Source: Brachypterus glaber (Eukaryota > Arthropoda > Insecta > Coleoptera > Kateretidae). Taken from it: a stretch of DNA of 64,000 nucleotides. Made by a program: the position numbers and the translations under genes. Numbering within the stretch: the stretch's first letter is position 1; every line of letters starts with the position of its first letter. Under the pieces are notes generated by a model that made no database searches, was not told the origin of the DNA, and saw nothing but the letters and a program-made list of their open reading frames with translations. Shown here in pieces: positions 21,640-32,269 of this stretch. The stretch covers positions 13,719,589 through 13,783,588 of the forward strand of contig OY294048.1 in NCBI GenBank assembly GCA_958510825.1, read 5' to 3'.

Positions 21640-22212
21640 TTAAAAACAGAACAACTGTAAAAAAAGCTGTAAAACACGACGGTAATACATTCAAACACTT
21701 TAAATTTACTTTAAAAATTAAGGTATTTTTACAATCGCTATTTAAAAATACAGCTAGGCTTTAAATTTACTATAACAATTGCTGGCAATAAATCGCCTAC
21801 AATAAATGCTGGACATGTTTTTAGAGTGCAAAACACAGAACAACTATAAAAAAAGCTGTAAAAACACGACGGTAATACAGTCAAACGCTTTTAATTTACT
21901 TTAAAAATTAAGGTATTTTTACAATCGCTATTTAAAAATACAGCTAGGCTTTAAATTTACTATAACAATTGCTGGCAATAAATCGCCTACAATAAATGCT
22001 GGACATGTTTTTAGAGTGCAAAACACAGAACAACTATAAAAAAAGCTGTAAAAACACGACGGTAATACAGTCAAACGCTTTTAATTTACTTTAAAAATTA
22101 AGGTATTTTTACAATCAATATTTAAAAATACAGTTAGGCTTTAAATATACTACAACAATTGCTAGCAATAAATCGCCTACAATAATTGCTGAACATGTTT
22201 TTTGAGTGTACC
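21640..22212 (+). repeat. 190-bp tandem repeat, three copies
   Basis: ACAGAACAACT marks unit starts at 21646, 21835 and 22025, a spacing of 189 and 190 bp. Units 1 and 2 are nearly identical and unit 3 is slightly diverged. Each contains AAAAAAGCTGTAAAA, CACGACGGTAATAC, AAATACAGCTAGGCTTTAAA and AATGCTGGACATGTTTTTAG. Low divergence suggests a recent amplification. No coding frame runs through. Confidence 0.9.
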
Positions 22213-22219
22213 CTAATTT

Positions 22220-23400
22220 AGGGTATTAATTTATTATAAAAATCCAAGGTAGTTTTTTTCATACCAAAGAAAATACTTGTGTGAATAGTATTAAACATTT
22301 TACATGATTTTATATGATTGAATTTAAATATGCTTTGCTGTAAAATAAATATAATTACCCATGTGCCTATTAATATAAAAAAGCAAATTTCAATAACCTA
22401 CTCGATGGGGTGTTAATAGGCAAATAATGACGTTTAAAATGCAAATGATTTCTGCACGTCCCCTTTTTTGTCAAATTACCGCAGAGAGCACTTTACGGGT
22501 TTCGCAGTTCGCTTGGCTGTAAAACCGACAATTTGGGCGTATCAGAGTTTTAAACTATTAATGTACACTGTATATTATACAGGGTGTCCTAGGGTTTATC
22601 AAGAATCTATCTATCGATATTTGATGTTTTGATGTAAAAAAAGAGAATTGAAAAATCTGTTGCTAAAAACAATTTTGTATTCCTGTAGAAGCAAAATTTG
22701 CTTATAAAATCGGTTTTATTCCAATAATATAGAGGAATAAACCATTGTTTTGTTCTCGTTAATGGCACGTCAACGTTTTACGGTTGTGTAAATTGGGCCT
22801 AGTCATTTCGCTTACGACGCATGCGTATCTTACGTTGCTATGGTAATTTCGAGATTGTTTACAAGCGGGAAGGTTTAAAATAACTATACCTTAAAAAATA
22901 AACTTTAGCTTCATTTTAAACAGATTAACTTGTAAATAACCCACGCGTGGCTTTTACTTTATCACTTGCAAAGTAAAAATCATTCATCTGTCAAATTTTT
23001 TTGTTACAAATATTATAAAATTAAGTCTAGAACTAAATATTCGTATTTTTTCTTCTACTTACATGCATTATCTGTTATCAGATCTGTTATCTAAATATCG
23101 TTAGCACCTAGCATCATCCCTGGGCTCGAATGTCAAATTTTCCACTCGCGCAGAATATTGTACATTCCATCTTAGTTATAAAATGTAACTATTCTGCACT
23201 TGAAATAAAAAGACCTTTGAATTTGAAATATATTTACATGTTTTAAGTATTCCCGAGAAGAGTATGCTTTTACATATTCGTATAATAGAGCTCTTAAGAA
23301 AAAAATATAGGACCTTTATGTTTATAGTGAATTTTAATCAACGCATTTAAATGTAATCGCTGGCTTTTAAAAACATTATTATATTCTTCACAGCACATAG
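22220..23400. other. No gene; solo transposon end and promoter-like patch
   Basis: TATACAGGGTGTCCTAGGG at 22577-22595 is a solo terminus of the common type. Between 22790 and 22870 the sequence is GC-richer with ACGACGCATGCGTAT and an X-box-like motif. A CACGCG context lies near 22941. No exon can be defined. Confidence 0.35.
22834..22847 (+). promoter_or_regulatory. RFX X-box-like motif
   Basis: GTTGCTATGGTAAT fits the RFX/DAF-19 X-box pattern (RYYNYYATRRNRAC) except for its final base. It lies 14 bp right of a GCATGCG palindromic core that resembles an NRF-1 site. One short motif can occur by chance. Confidence 0.3.
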
Positions 23401-23429
23401 AAGAGTATTATACACCGAGAAAAATAGTA

Positions 23430-23590
23430 TAGTAACTTATAGTTAAGTATTGATATCAAGTTTGGACTTTAAAATACTAAAATGTTCCTGTTCTGTTCAT
23501 TTTAAATGTTCGTTTTGGCTATAGGATTGTTTGAATATCTGCTGGGACATATTTGTCCCTACAGGAGTGAAGGGGTTAAATATTCAGTAG
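23430..23590 (+). repeat. Dispersed repeat ending CTGCTGGGACATAT...CTACAGGAG
   Basis: TAACTTATAGTTAAGTATTG, TGTTCTGTTCATTTTAAATG and GGCTATAGGATTGTTTGAAT recur in the same order at 46120-46270. The terminal CTGGGACA...TACAGGAGCGAA block also recurs alone at 47010-47045. Confidence 0.75.
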
Positions 23591-23601
23591 GAATATCATA
23601 A

Positions 23602-23801
23602 GTGCATGTTGAATTATCGATAATTTTTTTACTGTATTAAAAAATATTTTGCTTGGCAATTGTTTGAGTGCAATTTTTAGTGTTACAAAATTCTGAGACC
23701 GCAGGCCGAGGAATTTTGATAAAAAATGCACGAAAACAATTTCCTTAAGCAAAATGTTTTTTTATATACAGTAAAAAAATTATGTATAATTCAACATGCA
23801 C
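23602..23801. mobile_element. 200-bp palindromic foldback
   Basis: GTGCATGTTGAATTAT at the left pairs with ATAATTCAACATGCAC at the right. The arms continue through TTTTTTTACTGTAT, AAATATTTTGCTT and GGCAATTGTTT-type blocks down to a small ACCGCAGGCC centre near 23700. Confidence 0.8.
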
Positions 23802-24222
23802 GAATGGTATTTTGAAATACTATTTCACAAACAAAATAAGGAAGTATATAATGTTACCATGTTTATTGTATTTAAACAACAATATTACTTTACAACTATA
23901 ATTAAAAATTTAAATCTCAAATTTGCCGAGCTTTTTAGAATCATGATTTTCACTTGTTCGCGAATGTTGCCAAGTCTAAACTTTGCTTGAGGGATATTTT
24001 ATACTTAAGATTATTTCAATAAAATAGTTTTTATCATATATTTTAGCATTTAAATAAAGATCATTGTTGTTTTTGTTTAAAAAGTTTAGTTTTCAACTGA
24101 AAATAAATAAAATAACGGGTGTTTCCTCCCGTAAAAAAAAACAATTTGCCATCGGTTTCTAATAAAGTTTGGCAACGATTTACTGGTGCCAGCGCAGTCA
24201 TTTGCTGTTTTTCCGTCATTTA

Positions 24223-24247
24223 AAAGAAGTAAATCATTTACTTCTTT
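24223..24247. repeat. Perfect 25-bp palindrome
   Basis: AAAGAAGTAAAT and ATTTACTTCTTT flank a single central C. It lies in otherwise featureless AT-rich DNA. Confidence 0.8.
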
Positions 24248-24555
24248 ACTGTAAATATATTTTTAATAAATAAGTGTTTAAATTAGTTTTGAGTGGCCTG
24301 TTTTTAACACCAAGATTCAATTAAATAAATTAAAATTTATGAATATCAGTGATTTAAAGCTTTTAAGATGAAAAGTGCATAAAATATATTACTTGAAATT
24401 ATTTAGGGTTTATACCTAGGATGTTTTGGTAATAAAATAAGCATTTATATTGCTTATCAATAAAAATAAATCAACTAAAGGTAAGCTTCACAAATTAAAA
24501 ACACATTTTGCAAAAATATAACATTTATTAAAATGTCAGTAACTGTCAGTTTCTT

Positions 24556-24569
24556 GTTTCCATAGTAAC
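24556..24569 (+). promoter_or_regulatory. RFX X-box motif, exact consensus
   Basis: GTTTCCATAGTAAC matches the RFX X-box (GTTNCCATNGNAAC) at every defined base. It sits about 10 bp left of the SINE at 24578. RFX proteins use such sites to switch on ciliary genes in sensory neurons. Whether a gene start is nearby cannot be seen. Confidence 0.35.
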
Positions 24570-24577
24570 CAAGTGAT

Positions 24578-24859
24578 GTTTGTTTTTATGTTTGTTTTAT
24601 GTTTTATGTTTGTTTTTAACCTCGTACTATTCTACTTAATTAAGCATCCCCTAAGTTCAGGACTTGTGTGGGCTAGTAGTAGAGAGAACCACCGGCTTTA
24701 ATTGACTTTCGAACCAATATATCTAGGGAGTACGCCTTCGCCAAATTTCAATTATTAATTAACTGAAAAAGGCAATCGGCGCCAGTGAGGTTTGAACTCA
24801 CGATCATTAGATCAGTGTCAGGCTATATCGATGCCATTGACCACTGAGCTAAATCTCCC
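24578..24859 (-). mobile_element. tRNA-derived SINE, copy 3
   Basis: The head reads GGGAGATTTAGCTCAGTGG with TCAATGGCATCGATATAG, and box B is GAGTTCAAACCTC. The shared body follows, ending in a run of AAACATAAAAC units. It is the most tRNA-like head of the four. It shares its head type with copy 2 and its body with copies 1 and 4. Confidence 0.85.
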
Positions 24860-25400
24860 ATAATTGCACATGTGCAAAAATTATCAGATTCATTTTGATC
24901 TGATTGGTCAAGAAACTAAAAATGCATGGTTTTGATTGGCCTATATATTGTTTGTGAAATAGTCTGTGTAATAGCGCGTTGGTCTCAATTAAAGTCAAAA
25001 ATATTAATTATCTAAGACATTAATTTAGAACCACACACTATTATTTGGAGACGTAACAAATACAAATATCAGTATGTTTGTTATTTGGGTAGCGAGCCAC
25101 CAAACATATGTTTACATATGTTAAAATAAAAAATCTAATTACTACTTAATACTTATCTGACTTTCTTATTCCAGCGAAGACTTCTTATAACACAAACTGT
25201 AGATATGCGAAAGGTAAAAAAACTTCAAATATATTTTAAATTAATTAAAATATATCTTGTCAATAAAACGAATGAAAAACAAAAAACATTTAAAAGAATT
25301 TAATGAAAGAAAAATGAAAAGTTAAAAACAAATAAAAAACAACAAAATATTTTAATTTGAAATGAAAAAATTATGAATAAAATAGCATTTTTTACCCTTC

Positions 25401-25402
<2 letters not shown>
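24860..25402. other. No gene seen
   Basis: AT-rich sequence with runs of AAC/AAAT-like simple sequence near 25260-25380. ACTTGAAATTATTTAGGG and similar words show no structure. Nothing can be supported. Confidence 0.4.

Positions 25403-25459
<57 letters not shown>
25403..25459. repeat. (AT)n microsatellite, 57 bp
   Basis: An uninterrupted AT dinucleotide run, bounded by TTCAG on the left and ACTCGCG on the right. Confidence 0.95.
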
Positions 25460-25460
<1 letters not shown>

Positions 25461-25814
25461 TCGCGACTTTAAATTTTCACATATTACGTTAATTACTTTA
25501 AATTGCTGAAAATTAATTTAAATTTAATTTAGGGAAATGATTTAAAAAAACTACTTCTACATTAAAATGATTTTCATATCATTGCTTCGAAGTAGAAAAA
25601 GCCATTTGTACAAAAAGTCCCTAATAATGCCAGTATCCAAAACAACATCATTAAAGATATTCCCATATTTATCAATTAAGAAAACCGAATTTACCAATTA
25701 ATTAGTCTAATAAAAATGAAAACCCTTTTTATGTAAAAGTACAAAAGCAAACTTCCTGTTTAGAACAATAAGGTTCTCAGTTTCTTAGAATAATAATAAA
25801 ATAAAAATACTCAA

Positions 25815-25915
25815 TATATACAGGGTGACCACTCTGTTACATCTGGACACTGTAAAGAGTATACTATGGAATGCAAAGCATTACATATCTTTACGGCTTG
25901 TTTTTTTCCAACAAC
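25815..25915 (+). repeat. Repeat fragment with ACAGGGTGACCACTC start
   Basis: TATACAGGGTGACCACTCTG is followed by CACTGTAAAGAGTATAC, AATGCAAAGCATTACATATC and TTTACGGCTTGTTTTT. The second part recurs reversed at 34620-34685 and in part near 7830. Confidence 0.6.
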
Positions 25916-26159
25916 TGAGTTAGTTGCATTCATTATTTTTTTCCTAATGACACTTGAAATATTGTTTGTACTTTTAATAGTGCGCCATATGTGATTTGCA
26001 CTAAAATTAATATTTCGAATATAAGCAAAAAAGGCGAACAAATAAGGAAAAGTTTTTCCTTTTGGTATAAATTCTATACAAAGCGGTCTTTAAAAAAATA
26101 TGCATACCTTTTTATTTTCATTTACCTTTTACTTAACAAAAAATATAGAAACATAGAAG

Positions 26160-26380
26160 TATACTAGCGTGCTTAAATTAAATCTGCCAAACAGGGGCGC
26201 CCTAAAGATTGTTGATAGCCTATTCGACTTTACAACAATATTAATAATTTTTTTTTGCCAAATCACCAAAATGGGGCATTTTATTTATTTTTACCCGAGG
26301 AATCATATTCTAATAATACAACTACAAAAAGTTACAAAGAAAAGGTTTGAGGCCTCCCCGTTTCGCACGCCTCTGGTTGA
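26160..26380 (+). repeat. Fragment of the CAGGGTTATTC foldback interior
   Basis: Blocks such as TTACCCGAGGAATCA, AGTTACAAAGAAAAGGTTTG and CCCGTTTCGCACGCCTCTGG match the interiors of the elements at 3650-4263, 49190-49436, 51120-51697 and 54681-55415. A 136-codon frame overlaps this and the next repeat and is not a gene. Confidence 0.5.
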
Positions 26381-26412
26381 AATAACCGATAACCGCTCAA
26401 TGCTACCCATCT

Positions 26413-26575
26413 CGGGATATGATAGTCTAAGAGCTGGTGACCATTTTTATTTTATTATTTTCTCCCAGCTGTATTTTATTTATGTCTTAAAGTACATTCA
26501 AATTAAGCTATTTGTAAATCGCCAGGTCCTGGGTCGGGTTCTTTTGGATGCCAGAAGCCTCGAAAAGGTGGTGAA
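26413..26575 (+). repeat. Dispersed repeat, inverted partner at 29494-29625
   Basis: GAGCTGGTGACCATTTTTAT and TATTATTTTCTCCC are the reverse complement of the blocks at 29603-29625. GGATGCCAGAAGCCTC corresponds to GAGCTTCTAGCACCC near 29508. The two copies flank the 27808-29409 element in opposite orientation, 2.9 kb apart. Confidence 0.65.
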
Positions 26576-26585
26576 ATAGGGTCCC

Positions 26586-26735
26586 CGAAAATAGTATATT
26601 CTATAACTAGTATGGAATTAACAATATTCCGCGCGAGCGGAAAGTTTGTCATACGAGCCGGCAGGCGAGTATGACGGTCCCGCGAGCTCCGAATGACTAT
26701 TCCATACGTGTTGTAGACTATACTTTTTCTTCTAC
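26586..26735. mobile_element. Palindromic repeat with AATAGTATATT end and CpG-rich core
   Basis: AATAGTATATTCTATAACTA at the left pairs loosely with TAGACTATACTTTTT at the right, and GTATGGAAT pairs with ATTCCATAC. The core TCATACGAGCCGGCAGGCGA is CpG-rich. A copy near 13660-13995 carries the 10-bp-duplicating MITE. Related AATAGTATATT-ended elements start at 46265 and 55671. Confidence 0.6.
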
Positions 26736-27219
26736 TGCAAATATGAAACACTGTATGGCTTTAAACTGCGGACAATGTTTAACAATGTTTTTTGTGACTC
26801 GACATTGTAAATGCAACAAAACACATATTTTTAAATAAAGCAATTAATGTTATTTAATAATTTTATCAAATCAGTACTTAAAAAGGATTTTTATTTAATA
26901 TTAGCACATATTTACAAATTATAATGTTTATAATTGAGGGGTATGTCAGATTTTTGTGACAGATATCAGGTTTAAATAATGAACAATAGATGGAGCACTT
27001 TTAATTTTTTGAACTAAATTGATAAAAAACTGGTCATATATTAAGAAAAACTAATAAACTTTATGTAATTTTAACGCAAAACTATAAATAACATTAAATT
27101 ATTCAATGTTTCATGATAAAATATATATATTTTTGCTAATTTTGCTACAGTTTTCTTTACTTTTATAAACAAGAAATGGCACTACATGTGCTCATTCTCT
27201 CTTTTCTCCATTTTTGCGC

Positions 27220-27237
27220 GCACACACACACACACAC
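27220..27237. repeat. (CA)n microsatellite
   Basis: A short CA dinucleotide run preceded by GCGCG, in AT-rich DNA. Confidence 0.9.
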
Positions 27238-27370
27238 TTTATCATTTATTTCTTTTATTTCCATTAATTTTCTATTTTGTTAAGATTTTATATACTGTAA
27301 TTTAAGTATCTATAATTGTTGTAGTTCTTAATTTAGATATTTATTATTATTATTACTATTATTTTTTTTT

Positions 27371-27454
27371 CTCACTACACGGGCTTTTGCCTACAGTGAG
27401 CAAATTGTAAAATACCATATGTAATTTTATGTATTAAATAAATAAATAAATAAA
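27371..27454 (+). mobile_element. Non-LTR retrotransposon 3-prime tail
   Basis: A hairpin-forming CTCACTACACGGGC, TTTT, GCCTACAGTGAG segment is followed by about 40 bp and an (AAAT)n tail. This arrangement is the usual 3-prime UTR end of insect LINEs. No coding part is attached, so it is a heavily 5-prime-truncated insertion. The class is inferred from the tail only. Confidence 0.45.
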
Positions 27455-27807
27455 CACTTGATACGGAATATTCATACCGTATCTAGAGCCTGAATGTATT
27501 TATTCTGTGTTTGAAAAGTGTGTGTATTTGCTTACATTCTAAAGCAGTCGTAGAAAAATATATTTTTAACTTACCGATTCAAATACATTACATTTAAATT
27601 ATTCTATTTTCACAGTTTTACACAATTATTCAGTAGGCCAAGGGATAAAATAAAATCTGACATATGTCAACAGTAAAAAGTCTAAATAATTTTCATTTAA
27701 TCAAAATTTCCTTTCATAAATTCTCATTTCTTTAAAAAATTAAGTATCACATATGTAAAAGGCACTTTTTAAAGACTTACCTCTTGGCCCCAAAATTATT
27801 ATATATA

Positions 27808-29409
27808 AGGTAAAAACCCCAATAGTTGACAGTCTAAGAAAAATTCTATAATATTTTTTTAATTAAAATTTTATCTAATAAATTTTTTTATATTTTATTG
27901 AATACATGTGTTTAGTTGGATGTTTTCCTTTTATATTAGTACCAAAATGTTTGAATATGACAATACAAACAAATATTTTTAATTTTTTTGTAGACTCTGT
28001 AAAAATTGTTTAGTTGAAAGGGGTAATAAAGTAATTTACCAATAGTTGACATATAACATCGCTAATAGTCGACATAACATATTTTTCTTTTATTTTAAAA
28101 GAAATATTAATTTAAAAGCATAATGCTTTAAAAATGTAACTTATAAATTACTGTTTTTATTAAAAAGAATGCAGTAAAGTTATATTTTTATTTAAATTCA
28201 TCAAGTTTTACAAAACGATATCAAAGCACCAATAGTTGACAGTATTTTAACCAATAGTTAAATTCCCTGTCAACTTTAAAGCTCTAAATCTTATTTTTTC
28301 TAAATGCTATGCGACTAGAGGTTAACCAGAATTGTACAATAACTTAAAAAACTGAAGTGAAGTTCTTAGCAAAATAGGAAAAATAAGAGATGAGCATTTT
28401 AGTTAAAATACTTTGATATATTTTATTTTTTTGTTGGAATTATAAAAAAAAACATTTATTTTATCTTAAAACACCCATCCACATTTAGATCTTTGTTAAA
28501 TGTGCAGGTGTCCACAGATCAGGGAAAACAGGGAAATCAGGGAAAAGTCAGGTGATCAAATTACTGTAAAAAATCAGGGAAACTGAAAAAAAGCTGTGGT
28601 GTACATGATAAACTATTACTAAAACAAGTTTTTATTCATAGAGTTCTACCATTCCATCGATCAGTTTTACAGAAAAATAGTTGAAAAAAATAAAAAATCA
28701 TAACTCATAAATAAAACAGGATTTTTAAATTTTTTACGACTAGTGGCTTCAAAAACTTTTTTTTGTATCTCTACGTTCATGATCTGTACTAAAATCAGGG
28801 AAAATTTTTAATTTTAATCGGGGAGTTCAGAGAAGAATCAGGAAAGCATCATGAAAAAATCAGGGAATAATCAGGAAAGAATGAGGGAATCTTAATTTGA
28901 AAAAAACCTGTGGTCACCCTGAGGTGTATGATACAGTATTTTAAACGATCCCCAAGAGCCGTAAAAATAAGCTGTCAACTATTGAAATTTGTTGATTTTT
29001 TAATCTAGTGGTTGACACCCCCTATGTAAAAAGTTAAAACTGTCTTATTGAGTTGTAAATAATCAGAAAAAGTTTGATTTGAAACCATAAAAGCCTGTAA
29101 TTAAGATTAGCATGCATAAATACGTATTATTCACTAAATACTGAAAATTAAAAACACCCAATTTCTTAGCACTTGCCTTAAGAAACTGTAAAAAAAATTG
29201 CGAAAAAAAACACTGCACTAAAAAATTGTCTGCCATATTAAAACGCAACTCATCATGTGATCTTCAGTTGTAAATTCTAAGACTAGATGGTACTAGGTGC
29301 CCATTTATTATTTATTTCGCCTTAATAAATGTAATGTAATCTTATTTTAGGTTGTTTTATTTAAAACTGTCAACTGTTGGGGTAGTGTCAACTATTGGGT
29401 GTTTTACCT
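27808..29409. mobile_element. 1.6-kb DNA element with subterminal CAATAGTTGACA repeats
   Basis: The ends read AGGTAAAAACCCCAATAGTT and, inverted, AGGTAAAACACCCAATAGTT, flanked by TA at 27806-27807 and 29410-29411. The motif CAATAGTTGAC occurs in the left part at about 27820, 28040, 28064 (one change) and 28230. In inverted orientation (GTCAACTATTG) it occurs at about 28973, 29370 (one change) and 29387. Arrays of short subterminal repeats pointing inward from both ends are typical transposase-binding sites. The interior has no protein frame, so this is nonautonomous or fully decayed. It carries a nested element at 28505-28921. I do not recognise the family. Confidence 0.75.
28505..28921. mobile_element. 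CAGGGTGNCCAC-ended element, copy nested in 27808-29409
   Basis: The left end CAGGTGTCCAC and the right end GTGGTCACCCTG are inverted. Just inside lie repeated CAGGGAAA/TCAGGGAA words on the left and ATCAGGGAATAATCAGG on the right. The intact relative is at 62656-62906 and a fragment lies at 37060-37140. Confidence 0.7.
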
Positions 29410-29493
29410 TAACTATAAAAATAGCTTAATCTGAATATTTTAAATGAAATGTATATGGCTCGGTAAGTTAAAAATAGATTTTTCGGTAGCTCA

Positions 29494-29625
29494 TTGCCAT
29501 AGCTTTTGGAGCTTCTAGCACCCAAAGGAACCGGATCCGGAGCCTAGCAATTTGAAAATGGCCTGATTTGAACGTACTTTATTTAATCCGGGAGGAAATA
29601 ATGAAATAAAAATGGTCACCAGCTC
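29494..29625 (-). repeat. Inverted partner of 26413-26575
   Basis: See the copy at 26413-26575. This copy has the cleaner sequence GGAACCGGATCCGGAGCC, and the two differ by about 15-20 percent by eye. Confidence 0.6.
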
Positions 29626-29639
29626 TCCGACCAAAGATT

Positions 29640-30165
29640 AAAAATTGTCTACTCTATGCTCCGACTATAATACGTTCGGCTATAAAAAATGTATTCTCTA
29701 CCTTGGTATATAATTACTATTATCGGTTCATGCAGTTTTTCTTTAAAAGAAATTTGTTAGTTTAAGCGTGCATTTTCATTCCGTGAATCACCCACCCATT
29801 TATACGTATTTATATGCATTGCAATACCCACTCAAAATATATATAGGATAAGAAGCATATTAAATATTTCAAAGCTTCGTGTTTACTCTTAAAAGAGTAA
29901 AGTACGAAGCAATTTTGACTTGCTTAGGAGACATTTCACAAAGCCCTACACACACATACATACAGTTAGGGTTGCCATATTTTACAAGGAAAATCAGAAA
30001 CATGGCTAACAAACTGCTGTTAACAAAGGAATACCTTAAAGGGGAAGCTTTCCCTTTAGCTAAGTATAACAAAATAAAAAACTTTTTTGCAATTATTTTT
30101 TAAAAAAATTTTGTTTTCAAAAAGATTTTTTTTACTTAGGATTTAATTATGAATAAAAATATGTA
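29640..30165. other. No gene seen
   Basis: AT-rich sequence. A short ACACACATACATACA stretch lies at 29949-29963. No element end, RNA or protein signature was found. Confidence 0.4.
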
Positions 30166-30170
30166 CAACA

Positions 30171-30480
30171 ATACAGGGTTTATCATTTAAAAATCAATAG
30201 TTGAGGTCATTTCCGGCAAAACCTGAAGCGAAACAAACAAAATAATTCGCCATTTTATAGCCAATATAAAATTATATAAATCAAAGTTTCGTTTTTATCG
30301 AATGAAAATTAATCTTATTTTTAGGGGGACATAAATAAAACTCACCCGTTCAAAGCGTAAAACTCGCCCCCTCAAAGCGTTCTCAAGTTATCTTGGTCAC
30401 AAAATTTTCTGGACAGAAAGTCAGAAGTCAGACTGACAGGCAATTTTTTTTCTCGGAGTTACGCTATTTTTTGCACATAA
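30171..30480 (+). repeat. Half copy of the 41-1156 foldback family plus spacer repeat
   Basis: TACAGGGTTTATCATTTAAA, AATCAATAGTTGAGG and TTCCGGCAAAACCTGAAG match the right arm of the element at 41-1156 and the copy at 41565-41757. Beyond 30360, AAAGCGTTCTCAAGTTATC with GACAGAAAGTCAGAAGTCAG matches a block at 43556-43620. Confidence 0.6.
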
Positions 30481-30740
30481 ACGTAAAAAAAGATTTTTAA
30501 GTATTTATTTATTTTTTAATAGATATAAATAAATAATTATTTACAAAAATATATAAAAAATCAATTAAGAATTAAACATAAATAAAAAAATCTAAATAAA
30601 ATAAAAATGGTATTAATATTAAATCTGGAAAAATTACATTCCTGCACCATCTTGCAATATAAAGCTTATTTTCCGTCTAATGCCTTTCTTTAATTTGTTT
30701 GTTTGATTAAAACTTTATAAACATTATTTTTAACTGTATT

Positions 30741-31003
30741 GGGAGGATTGGTGTAGTGGACTACCGCGTCGTACTTGACGAGTTTACTACCCAAAATAGC
30801 GTGAGTTCGATTCTCACCGGCGCCGATTTGCCTTTTTCAGTTAATTAATAATTGAAATTTGTCGAAGGCGTAAGTGAAGCGGACACTCCCTAGAAATTGG
30901 TTCGAAAGTCAATGAAAGCCGGTGGTTCCCTCTACTACTAGCCCACACAAGTCCTGGACTTAGGGGATGCTTAATTAAGTAGATTAGTACGAGGTTAAAC
31001 AAA
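30741..31003 (+). mobile_element. tRNA-derived SINE, copy 4
   Basis: The head is GGGAGGATTGGTGTAGTGGA with ACTACCGCGTCGTACTTGAC, and box B is GAGTTCGATTCTC. Box A is a third type, different from both other heads in the window. The body (CGGCGCCGATTTGCC, GTCGAAGGCG, GGTTCGAAAGTCA, CTACTAGCCCACACAAGTCC) is the shared one and ends GTACGAGGTTAAACAAAA. Confidence 0.85.
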
Positions 31004-31529
31004 ATGTAATGTAAAACTCAGTTACCCGGACATTTTAGTTGCAAACCGGCAAACCGGGATAAAGGTAATAAAAATTTGGGGGGTCATGTCCCGGACCGGC
31101 ACCAGGACTGTTGATAAATCTTGACGGAAGGCAACCCTACAAATGCATCAGCGACGTCGGCTTTTTATACAGCAAAATAACTGTAAACCGTAAATATATA
31201 AAAGAAATAGTATTAAATATATAAAATGACTTTATATATGCGACATTCGAAATTGACTTCCAACGTTGAAGACGAAAATGTTTAATCCATTTTTTTTTTC
31301 ATTGGAATATTTACGTGAACATGAATATTTGTGATTATTTAACCAAAACATTTTCTTTTTCTATTTTGCGACGAGCTATTATAAGCTCATAATACCATGC
31401 ATTTTGCGCGTTCTTATAGGCCCATAAGAGGTTATAACTTTTTTTTTCTTTTGTGTTGGCAACAGGATATTTTTACTATACCAGCAGTTCAAATTTTTTC
31501 TAAAAATTTAAGACAATTAATCTGCATTT

Positions 31530-32262
31530 CTTGATTTTACGCAATTTTTCAAAAAAAAATTACCCCCCCCCTCCCCCCTGTGTAACAAACTGTCATATAT
31601 ACCAACACCCCCCCCCCCCCCCGTGTAACGCGTAACAATATAAAAATGTTGTTTCGCAATAAATTTACCTGTATTCTCACTATTGATTCGTTTTTCTCGA
31701 CAAAACAAACATGAACCTAAAATATAGTATAACATAACCTTAAAAAAAATTTACACGAAAAAATCACTCAAACTTTAAAAAAATATATCACACACACAAT
31801 ATCACACAGGGAAAAAATACTAGGTACCTCTTTTTACACTGAGTGTCACATATAACACGTATATTGTTTATGCACAGGTACACAAAACAGTACACACATT
31901 GGTGTTCTGTGAGTATACATTCCGCGCGAAAATGTATCATCGCCGATGATTTATCGGCAAGATTACACAAGAACAGGGCCGTAAGATTTTTTTTTTAATA
32001 TCAATGTCAACAGTTTTTTTACCGATTACAATATTATTTAAATATGCATAGTTTCGTCAATTTTTGTGTGAAAAAGGGAATTATGGGCCACTAAATAGTA
32101 ATTTATGTTGAAATAAAAATACATCTGCCAAGCTTAGAAAATAAACATTAAATTTATTAAAATCCGTTACGTAACGTTTACCTAGACCCCCCCTCCCCCT
32201 GTTACAAACTGTAACAATTTATCTGACTCCCCCTAGGCGCGTTACGTAATATATGGACAGCC
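31530..32262 (-). mobile_element. C-rich, diverged relative of the TTACGTAA MITE
   Basis: On the minus strand it starts TATATTACGTAACGCGCC, then GGGGGAGTCAG and a GGGGGAGGGGGGG stretch, and ends with GTTACGCGTTACACGGGG and a second G run before TTGCGTAAAA. The layout is as in 16744-17259, but the interior (31640-32150) is unrelated. The outer end reads GGGGCTGTCCATATATTACG rather than GGAGCGTTCAAG. Confidence 0.6.
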
Positions 32263-32269
32263 CCTTATC

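Noticed and set aside
21640..22212. CRISPR-like array
   Set aside because: The repeats are directly abutting 190-bp units without unique spacers, in an insect-like genome.
24783..24859. Functional tRNA gene
   Set aside because: The tRNA-like sequence is joined directly to the SINE body and shared with copy 14876-15121. Its stems are imperfect, so it is a SINE head.
25811..26041. 76-codon frame, minus strand
   Set aside because: Its C-terminal third is the reverse of a dispersed repeat (25815-25915) and the rest matches nothing I know.
26169..26579. Longest open frame in the window (136 codons, plus strand)
   Set aside because: It spans two unrelated dispersed repeats and has biased, low-information composition. 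The repeat copies elsewhere do not keep the frame.
29063..29248. Frame starting MRFNMADNF, minus strand
   Set aside because: It lies inside the CAATAGTTGACA element and shows no transposase motif; hydrophobic composition follows from T-richness.
31788..31970. Cysteine-bearing 60-codon frame, minus strand
   Set aside because: No recognisable spacing of cysteines or signal peptide; AT-rich chance frame.
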